NCBI GenBank assembly: GCA_027365475.1
Contig: DAHXNI010000038.1
Span: 1-38,207 of the forward strand
DNA: 38,207 bases
Reading direction: 5' to 3'
DNA from: Pseudomonadota bacterium
GTDB lineage: Bacteria; Pseudomonadota; Gammaproteobacteria; JAKAQQ01
A program made the position numbers and the translations under genes. Positions 33,702 to 38,207 of the stretch are shown here, piece after piece. The notes beneath the pieces are model-generated. The model searched no databases, was not told the DNA's origin, and worked only from the letters and a program-made list of their open reading frames with translations. Every line of letters starts with the position of its first letter. Position 1 is the first letter of the stretch.

Positions 33702-34808
33702 CTACTGATCCACCTCCTGCTGTTTGCTGTTCCGGGACCAGAGGAACCTGTCCGGAAACTTGGTCCACTTCCACTTGAGCTCGAGAAGCTCGAAGCCCAC
33801 AAAGTAGGCCAACGCTAAGCCGATAAAACCCCAGCTGAGCCAGGCATCTGGGGAGTGTTCGACCCAGCCCCAAAAGCCGATGCCGCCCAGGCCCCAGGCG
33901 ACCAGGGTTTCCCCGATCGCGATTTGCCGGTTACTCGCGCCCGCGTGCAGCCAGAAATGATGAAAATGATCCCGGCCCCCATAAAGAGGATGACGCAGGC
34001 GCACGAGTCTCCGGGCCATGACGTTCACGGTCTCCAGAATCGGAAATCCCATGATCCACACCGCCGCGATGGGAGAGAGGGGCGCCTGGTGCGCCTGGCT
34101 CAAGTGGATCAGGATCCAGGCCAGTGTGAATCCGATAAAGGTGCTCCCCACGCTTCCGAGAAAAATCCGGCGTTGGCGCGAGGCATGGTCGAAGTTGAAG
34201 GCGAGAAAAGCCACGAGGGCGCCGGCCAGTAGAAATCCCGTCCAGACGAGACTGCTCCGGCCCGTTTCAAAGGCAAAAAGCGTGATCCAGAAAAACGGGG
34301 CCAGGGCAACCAGCCCCGCCAGACCGTCCACACCATCGATGAGATTGAAGCTGTTTGTGACCCCGACGAAAGCGAGTACCGTGAAGGGGATGGCCCAAGA
34401 ACCGGTATGGACGATAGCCAGACCCCAAAGCGGACCCAGCTCTTTCAGAACTTCGCCGGCAGACCAAGCTGCGATCAGAGCCACCGCGATCTGGACAAGC
34501 GTGCGGGAGACGGGCGAAATCCGCTGCCAAAAATCGTCGACGACCCCAACCACCGAGAGAATGAACACACAGAGAAGATAGGTGCTCCCACCCGCGAACC
34601 GGAGTGGGATGATGAAGTGGACGATCCAGACGCTCGCGAGCAATCCCAGGATGATGGCCAGCCCGCCAATCAGAGGAACCTGGCCTGTGTGCAGCTTTTT
34701 GACTCCATCCCCGGTGTCGACCCAGCCCATCCGGATAGCCGCCGGATAGAAGCCCCGGATCAGGGCTACAGTCAGGAAGCACGCACCTAAAAATCCTAAA
34801 ATATACAT
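33702..34808 (-). CDS. wecA: WecA/MraY-family undecaprenyl-phosphate GlcNAc-1-phosphate transferase
   Basis: Starts repeat-unit synthesis by moving a phosphosugar (usually GlcNAc-1-P) from UDP onto undecaprenyl phosphate at the cytoplasmic face of the inner membrane. The 368 residues form about ten or eleven hydrophobic helices; family motifs are present: KKLHTGQVPLIGG near residue 37-50, VVDDFW with the paired Asp91/Asp92, NSFNLIDGVDGLAG (152-165) and the HxHH-like DHFHHFWLHAG (280-290). The gene lies on the opposite strand to the rest of the locus and behind the IS30 relic, which suggests an inversion or separate acquisition of the initiation gene. The translation start at 34808 has only a weak ribosome-binding site (AAGGT). 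It may alternatively initiate with another N-acetylhexosamine. Confidence 0.88.
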   Translation of the reverse strand: MYILGFLGACFLTVALIRGFYPAAIRMGWVDTGDGVKKLHTGQVPLIGGLAIILGLLASVWIVHFIIPLRFAGGSTYLLCVFILSVVGVVDDFWQRISPVSRTLVQIAVALIAAWSAGEVLKELGPLWGLAIVHTGSWAIPFTVLAFVGVTNSFNLIDGVDGLAGLVALAPFFWITLFAFETGRSSLVWTGFLLAGALVAFLAFNFDHASRQRRIFLGSVGSTFIGFTLAWILIHLSQAHQAPLSPIAAVWIMGFPILETVNVMARRLVRLRHPLYGGRDHFHHFWLHAGASNRQIAIGETLVAWGLGGIGFWGWVEHSPDAWLSWGFIGLALAYFVGFELLELKWKWTKFPDRFLWSRNSKQQEVDQ

Positions 34809-35500
34809 ACATTACATACCTTACGCACTCATCCTTTCCCCATCGCGGGATCGGTGTTCCCGAATACCGGAATGGATGAAAGGCATCCCGAGCCTGCATA
34901 TTCTTGTACATTAGCACAAAATCAAACCGCCACTTCCCGATGTTTCCCGGGTGCATCACCTCCATCCGCGTTGGACTCGCACGGAACCATTGGATTGGGG
35001 TCGTGGGTTCGCGCCCAATCGCGCCTGCCAAGTAAACCCAGATAGAATGTTCACCTGGATGAGGCGATAAATGGTGACCAAGGCAATTTCACACGCTCAA
35101 GTAGTGGCACCCTACTTTCAGGGTCAGCCGAGGCGTACGACACTCTGCGTATTGAAATCCAGATGGCTGATCCGGGCCCCATATCTGGTGCATGAGAAGC
35201 GGTTAATAACCAAGAGCTCAAGCAGCATCTCAAGCTACTGGGAACGATTGGAGGTGTGACGGCCTGTTCGGCGCTTGCGGGCTTTGCCGTGACTGCGACA
35301 CTTGTTATTATTTTAGGCAATGTGCGTTATCTGGTTGAAAACTGGATATTGGCACTCAGAAAAATATGCGACATCATGCATTTGAACTGTGCAAAATGGG
35401 GTTGGAAGCATCGCGTTGACGAAACTTCTGTTTTGCGCAACCCTTGGTTGGAAATGGATAAATGGTGGTCTATTGAATGGCGCGATGCAAGTTACTGTGG
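34809..35500. other. intergenic stretch with decayed sequence
   Basis: No intact gene is seen on either strand. Several short frames exist; one + strand frame (about 35206-35345) encodes a stretch (NNQELKQHLKLLGTIGG, then SALAGFAVTATLVIILGNV) that looks like a membrane-spanning segment following an amphipathic helix, but it has no start in frame and no family match, so it may be the relic of a gene. GC content is lower than in the locus. There is no convincing - strand promoter for wecA. Confidence 0.4.
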
Positions 35501-35504
35501 ACAT

Positions 35505-35560
35505 CCTCCCCGACCTCAGCCTTCGGCTGCCACTCTTGAGAGTGGGAAGGACGGGGCTTC
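35505..35560 (+). repeat. three-way-junction palindrome resembling an IS200/IS605 right end
   Basis: CCCCG (35508-35512) pairs with CGGGG (35552-35556) and encloses two perfect hairpins, CAGCC-TTC-GGCTG (35517-35529) and CACTC-TTGA-GAGTG (35531-35544). The text CATCCTCCCCG ... CGGGGCTTCC is reminiscent of the subterminal palindromes at the right ends of IS200/IS605 elements with tnpB. No tnpA or tnpB is present nearby, so this may be a solo end or a small non-autonomous relative. Structure is directly visible; identity is inference. Confidence 0.55.
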
Positions 35561-35572
35561 CACGCTACAAAG

Positions 35573-35609
35573 CAGTAGATTTTCGGTCATTGAACCAGAA
35601 AATCTACTG
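35573..35609 (+). repeat. 12-bp perfect inverted repeat
   Basis: CAGTAGATTTTC (35573-35584) and GAAAATCTACTG (35598-35609) are perfect inverted copies, separated by 13 bases which themselves allow a further GGT/ACC pairing. It would fold as a stable hairpin in RNA or DNA. It directly follows the three-way palindrome and precedes an intrinsic terminator. Confidence 0.85.
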
Positions 35610-35621
35610 TGCCACTCCATC

Positions 35622-35644
35622 CCCCTCGCAAACGGAGGGGTTTT
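35622..35644 (+). terminator. intrinsic terminator
   Basis: CCCCTC (35622-35627), loop GCAAACG, GAGGGG (35635-35640), then TTTT. Short but complete, on the + strand, directly behind the two other fold elements, so the three together could be the 3' end of a structured transcript. Confidence 0.6.
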
Positions 35645-35710
35645 CACGCAAACGGCACTAATTGATAAACCGATCGACTTATGCCAAGCCAATCAGAACA
35701 CTCAAAATGA

Positions 35711-35944
35711 AGCGCTGCGTTATCGGAAGATATACTTTGCGTCATTCTGGATGCAAAACCCAAGACGCTGACCGAGCTGGCCGCGCTATCCGGGCGTCAG
35801 GTGCCCAACCTCTCGCGTACTCTCCGAATGATGGAGGGCTACGATCTGGTTGAACTCAAGCGTAATGTGCGCGAAATCGAGACGATTGCATGGGCCACGA
35901 ATTTTCTGGTGGTGCTGGATTCACCGCAGGGGGAGCGAGAATGA
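35711..35944 (+). pseudogene. N-terminally truncated HTH (MarR/COG4190-like) transcriptional regulator
   Basis: No ATG precedes it, but from 35711 to the stop at 35942-35944 the frame encodes a clear winged-helix: VILDAKPKTLTELAALSGRQ, VPNLSRTLRMMEGYDLVELKRN and VREIETIAWATNFLVVLD, the helix-turn-helix and wing seen in COG4190-type DNA-binding proteins that often sit beside toxin-like genes. A full family member would have about 40-50 further N-terminal residues; these are gone, and the sequence just left of it belongs to the palindrome/terminator block, so it was probably cut by insertion or deletion. The stop overlaps the start of the DUF3800 gene (ATGA), meaning the pair was one transcriptional unit. 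A non-ATG start could still give a short product. Confidence 0.7.
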
Positions 35945-36639
35945 AATTTGAGGTGTATTGCGATGAGGCCAACCCGGATGTCCTGACGTCTGCAAATCCG
36001 CGTGCGCGTTACCTCATGATCGGCAGCCTCTGGCTACCGAAGGAACTACGCGACGAGATCAAGGCGCGGATTGGTGCGCTGAGGCAGCGGCACCAAGCGT
36101 GGGGGGAAATCAAGTGGAACAAGGTGTCCCCGAATCGCAAGGATTTCTACGTCGAGTTAATTGATCTATTCGTCAGCTACGGTGACAACCTTCGTTTTCG
36201 CTGCATTGCCGTTGACCGCACCCAGCTCAATCCGGCGCTTGACGACAATGATGGCGAGCTAGGGTTCTACAAATTCTATTACCAACTTCTGCATCACTGG
36301 GTGCTCGACTTTAACGCCTACCGCATCTTCTGTGACATCAAGAGTAACCGTGACCTCAAGCGCCTGCCCGTGCTCACTCGATGCCTGTCGCGCGCCAACC
36401 TGACCTCGAACATCGATAGCATCCAGTCGCTTCCTTCTCACGAAGTTGTCCTGATACAGATTTGTGATTTGCTGCTCGGAGCCGCAAGCAGCCGGATCAA
36501 CGAAACATTGCGAGATGGAACGGCCAAGTCAGCCGTTGTCAGCCGTCTCGAATCTGCTCTGGGTTGTTCACTCGCCCCTACGCACAAACGCGAAGAGAAG
36601 TTCAACATCTTCCGGATTCGACTGCAAGGAGGCTGGTGA
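35941..36639 (+). CDS. DUF3800 domain protein
   Basis: A 232-residue protein. ATG 35941 has GGGGGAG about eight bases upstream, so the longer frame back to 35890 is rejected. It has the DUF3800 hallmarks: the N-terminal YCDEAN (acidic pair at residues 6-7), a GSLWLPKELRDEI segment, GEIKWNK, RCIAVDRTQL, FCDIKSNRDLKRL with its central Asp, and EVVLIQICDLLLGAASSRIN with a late Asp. This spread of Asp/Glu matches an RNase H-like fold with metal-binding acids, but no activity is firmly established for the family. DUF3800 genes are scattered in accessory and defence islands. Here it overlaps a truncated HTH regulator upstream and a small putative nuclease downstream. Confidence 0.85.
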   Translation: MKFEVYCDEANPDVLTSANPRARYLMIGSLWLPKELRDEIKARIGALRQRHQAWGEIKWNKVSPNRKDFYVELIDLFVSYGDNLRFRCIAVDRTQLNPALDDNDGELGFYKFYYQLLHHWVLDFNAYRIFCDIKSNRDLKRLPVLTRCLSRANLTSNIDSIQSLPSHEVVLIQICDLLLGAASSRINETLRDGTAKSAVVSRLESALGCSLAPTHKREEKFNIFRIRLQGGW

Positions 36640-37109
36640 TGGCGTTGCCTCCGCTGGTTCATTACGCCACCACAGCGGAATACCGGACGCACTACGAGCA
36701 AGTCTATTGTCGTGGAAATATCCTGACCTTCGACGGCATTCATGTGTATTTTGCTCCCAGCAACTTTAATCACATGTTCTACGAGAGTACGGGGCGGAAT
36801 GGAATCAAGAACGCCTTCTCTCCCGTCCGCGCGCAACGCATCGACTGGATCAAGGTGACGCTGGAACACCCTGCTGCTGCACTGTTCGTGGGGTGGGACA
36901 AGACCTCGCGTCAATACGACGCAAGCCGCCGGGTGGCGATTGTGTACGAGGATTTTGTCGTTGTGGTGGCGATGAGCCTGAAGCGCGACGGTTCGCTAAA
37001 GGCCAACTTCGTGACTTGCTACCAGGCAGACAACAGCATCGACAAGATCAGGACTTCGCCGGTATGGTCCCGGGCGGCTTGCCTTCATCTGCTGGGAGGG
37101 ACGCCTTGA
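36639..37109 (+). CDS. small PBECR-like (barnase/EndoU/colicin/RelE-like) putative nuclease
   Basis: A 156-residue protein starting at ATG 36639, overlapping the DUF3800 stop, with AAGGAGG (36627-36633) in ideal position; longer frames are rejected. The C-terminal half, FYESTGRNGIKNAFSPVRAQRIDWIKVTLEHP (in parts), DASRRVAIVYEDFVVVVAMSL, and ANFVTCYQADNSIDKIRTSPVW, resembles the phage- or plasmid-borne PBECR group, in which a beta-sheet with R-VVVYENFVV and F(V/I)TAY(xA)D signatures ends in a KI--SP-W motif. These are predicted RNases or toxin-like domains. The N-terminal ~45 residues look like an extra strand-helix. Activity is inferred from the family pattern only; the call is moderate. Confidence 0.6.
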   Translation: MALPPLVHYATTAEYRTHYEQVYCRGNILTFDGIHVYFAPSNFNHMFYESTGRNGIKNAFSPVRAQRIDWIKVTLEHPAAALFVGWDKTSRQYDASRRVAIVYEDFVVVVAMSLKRDGSLKANFVTCYQADNSIDKIRTSPVWSRAACLHLLGGTP

Positions 37110-37120
37110 TAGCTGCCCAG

Positions 37121-37162
37121 AAAAAACAAAGGCCGCTGATTCGCTACGCGGGTTCAGCGGCC
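37121..37162 (-). terminator. intrinsic terminator on the - strand
   Basis: Nine-bp perfect inverted repeat GGCCGCTGA / TCAGCGGCC (37131-37139 and 37154-37162) followed on the - strand by TTTGTTTTTT (37121-37130). The loop is 14 bases. In the + direction there is no T-run after it, so it terminates - strand transcripts. Confidence 0.8.
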
Positions 37163-37203
37163 GAGACCTCGATTGGTTCAAAGCCGATAGGCAGTGAACT
37201 CAA
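37121..37203 (-). ncRNA. predicted small RNA (promoter-to-terminator unit)
   Basis: On the - strand a near-consensus promoter (37210-37237) is followed by about 80 nt and a strong intrinsic terminator (37121-37162), with no start codon and no open frame between. The predicted transcript runs towards the putative nuclease gene and ends 11 bp past its stop, so the two transcripts converge. The 5' part contains CTTTGAACC and GTTCACTG, able to form minor pairings. It could be a regulatory RNA, an antitoxin RNA for the neighbouring genes, or an orphaned leader. Promoter and terminator are directly visible; the RNA is inference. Confidence 0.5.
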
Positions 37204-37209
37204 CTTGGC

Positions 37210-37237
37210 ATTCTACCTTGGGTTGCGTCCCTGTCAA
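37210..37237 (-). promoter_or_regulatory. sigma-70 promoter on the - strand
   Basis: TTGACA (37232-37237) and TAGAAT (37210-37215) on the - strand, separated by 16 bp. A perfect -35 and a five-of-six -10 make this the best promoter in the whole window. Transcription would start near 37203. Confidence 0.65.
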
Positions 37238-37292
37238 GTCGCAGCCTCTTCCAATATGAAATGATCGTCAGTTTCTCGAAGGGACCGGGGTG

Positions 37293-38078
37293 ATGGATCT
37301 GACCCTCGATCCCCAGGAAGACCGCTATGTCTGGATTCAGCAGAATCTGACCCGCTTCCGTTACCGGCAGCTCGGCAAGACCGATAAGGGGCTGTTACCG
37401 AGCTTCTTGCAGGAGATCAGCGGCTATTCCCGCATCCAGATCAAGCATCTGGCGCGGTAGTTTCTGAAGATCGGCCAGCTGAAGCGGCGCCAGCGGACGG
37501 AGAACGGGTTTACCCGGATCTACACTCGCGCAGACATCCGGCTGCTGGCGCAGAGCGATGAGCTGCATGACACACTCTCGGCCCGTCCACCCAGAAGATC
37601 TGTGAGCGGACCTATGCGGTTTTCGGGCAAACCGAATACCAGCGCCTGGCGGGCATCTCCGCCGGGCAACCAGTACAACCTCAGGCACGGCACCTCTTAC
37701 CGCGCCGCGCCGCGTCACATCGAGAAGACCCGCCCCACCGTCTCCCGCATCGGCGAACGCCGCAAACCCCGGTCCGAGGGCCAGCCGGGGTATTCGCGCG
37801 TGGATACGGTCCACCCGGGCGATCGGGACAGTCAAAAGGGGGTGTATCGCGTCAACGCCGTCGATGAGGTGACCCAGTTCGCAATCGCCTGCTCCGCAAA
37901 AAAAATCAGTGAGCGCGACCTGATCCCGGTGCTCAAGGCGTTACTGGAACCGTTCCCCTTTGTCACCCTCGGGTTTCATGCCGACAACGGCTTGGAGTAC
38001 AGCAATCAGCATGTCGCCCAGATGCTCAACAAACTGCTGATCGAACTGACCCAATCCCGCTCCCGTCACTCCAACGGT
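37293..38078 (+). pseudogene. decayed integrase-type (DDE) transposase
   Basis: Begins at ATG 37293 (LDPQEDRYVWIQ), with the helical QLGKTDKGLLPSFLQEISGYSR region. Lesions: in-frame TAG at 37458-37460, a frameshift near 37580, a second compensating one near 37670, after which GYSRVDTVHPGDRDSQKGVYRVNAVDEVTQF and LGFHADNGLEYSN provide the first two Asp of an integrase core (rve) domain. The sequence SRSRHSN ends the family match; a full protein would continue with NA-VESKNG containing the catalytic Glu, but here it changes abruptly around 38075 into unrelated sequence. The element is therefore dead and truncated. Confidence 0.8.
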
Positions 38079-38207
38079 AGAGTCGGCGACTGGCGCGGTG
38101 CTCACACAAGCCGGGGAGTAGCTGTTTGCCGGCAGAGCCGGTGCCTCAATCCGCTTCATGTGTCCCGTTTCCAGTCGCCGCTCGTCGAACCGGACGTGCA
38201 GATTTCC
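38079..38207. other. sequence joined to the transposase relic, possibly group II intron-derived
   Basis: On the - strand the last 129 bases read GCACGTCCGGTTCGACGAGC...GACTGGAAACGGGAC, a word order that I associate with the region just before the maturase gene of some bacterial group II introns. I cannot prove this from 129 bases and no maturase is in the window. It could be any other repeat. Confidence 0.25.

Noticed and set aside
35256-35771. 171-codon frame crossing the palindrome block
   Set aside because: It reads through the three-way palindrome, the inverted repeat and the terminator, which is not expected of a real gene, and shows no domain except a short hydrophobic start.
37941-38159. 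72-codon - strand frame at the right edge (MKRIEAPALPANS...)
   Set aside because: It crosses the junction between the foreign sequence and the transposase relic and is antisense to the relic, so it is most likely a chance frame.
1-38207. CRISPR arrays, tRNA or rRNA genes
   Set aside because: No regularly spaced repeats, cloverleaf with TTCRANNCC arm or rRNA motifs were found by reading both strands.

Overview
The window is most of one exopolysaccharide/capsule biosynthesis locus of the Wzx/Wzy type, read almost entirely on the + strand, followed at the right edge by a small accessory island full of mobile-element debris. The chromosome is GC-rich. The set of genes (LMW tyrosine phosphatase, Wzi, Wza, Wzc with a tyrosine-rich tail, WecA, WecB, WbuB-like transferase) is what is seen in Gammaproteobacteria and some Betaproteobacteria. 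I cannot name the genus from sequence alone.

Region 1 (about 0.4-8.3 kb) is the export and control module. It holds a Wzb-type phosphatase (392-973), a secreted Trp/Tyr/Pro-rich protein of unknown function (1064-1966), a SAM methyltransferase (2091-2885), the outer-membrane protein Wzi, a small lipoprotein, the Wza exporter and the Wzc tyrosine kinase. Wzi to Wzc are packed with overlapping or near-touching ends, as in one operon.

Region 2 (about 8.3-24.6 kb) is the variable repeat-unit module. It contains a glutamine-dependent amidotransferase (AsnB family), an FkbM methyltransferase broken by a one-base loss in a G7 tract, a UDP-glucuronate decarboxylase, a GT4, a CgeB-like transferase, a Wzx flippase, another methyltransferase, a GT2, a decayed GT4 (two frameshifts and one stop), a Wzy-like polymerase carrying an in-frame G9 tract, two more GT4 enzymes and a second GT2. 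Base composition falls visibly in 10.2-14.5 kb and 17.6-20.9 kb, consistent with a mosaic of imported genes.

Region 3 (24.6-33.5 kb) is a tight GC-rich cassette with stop/start overlaps: a second AsnB-type amidotransferase, a methyltransferase, a two-domain dehydrogenase (MDR plus Gfo/Idh/MocA), WecB UDP-GlcNAc 2-epimerase, a heparinase II/III-like protein and a WbuB-like GT4. It ends in an IS30 transposase remnant. A WecA-type initiating phosphosugar transferase follows on the - strand (33702-34808).

Region 4 (34.8-38.2 kb) is accessory. A stretch without an intact gene contains a folded DNA/RNA block: a three-way-junction palindrome, a 12-bp inverted repeat and an intrinsic terminator. Then come a beheaded HTH regulator, a DUF3800 protein and a small protein resembling the phage/plasmid-type barnase-EndoU-colicin-RelE-like nuclease (PBECR) group, in overlapping order. 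Converging on them from the - strand is a compact promoter-to-terminator unit predicting an ~80-nt RNA. The window closes in a decayed integrase-type transposase spliced to unrelated sequence.

Working model (inference): WecA loads GlcNAc-P on undecaprenyl phosphate. The GT2/GT4 enzymes build a repeat unit that may include xylose or a related pentose and ManNAc-type sugars, decorated by O-methyl groups and amide groups. Wzx flips it, Wzy polymerises it, Wzc/Wzb control chain growth, Wza exports it and Wzi helps hold it at the surface. Best candidates for something undescribed are the HTH/DUF3800/PBECR-like trio with its convergent small RNA, and the two poly-G tracts as possible phase-variation switches of the polysaccharide.
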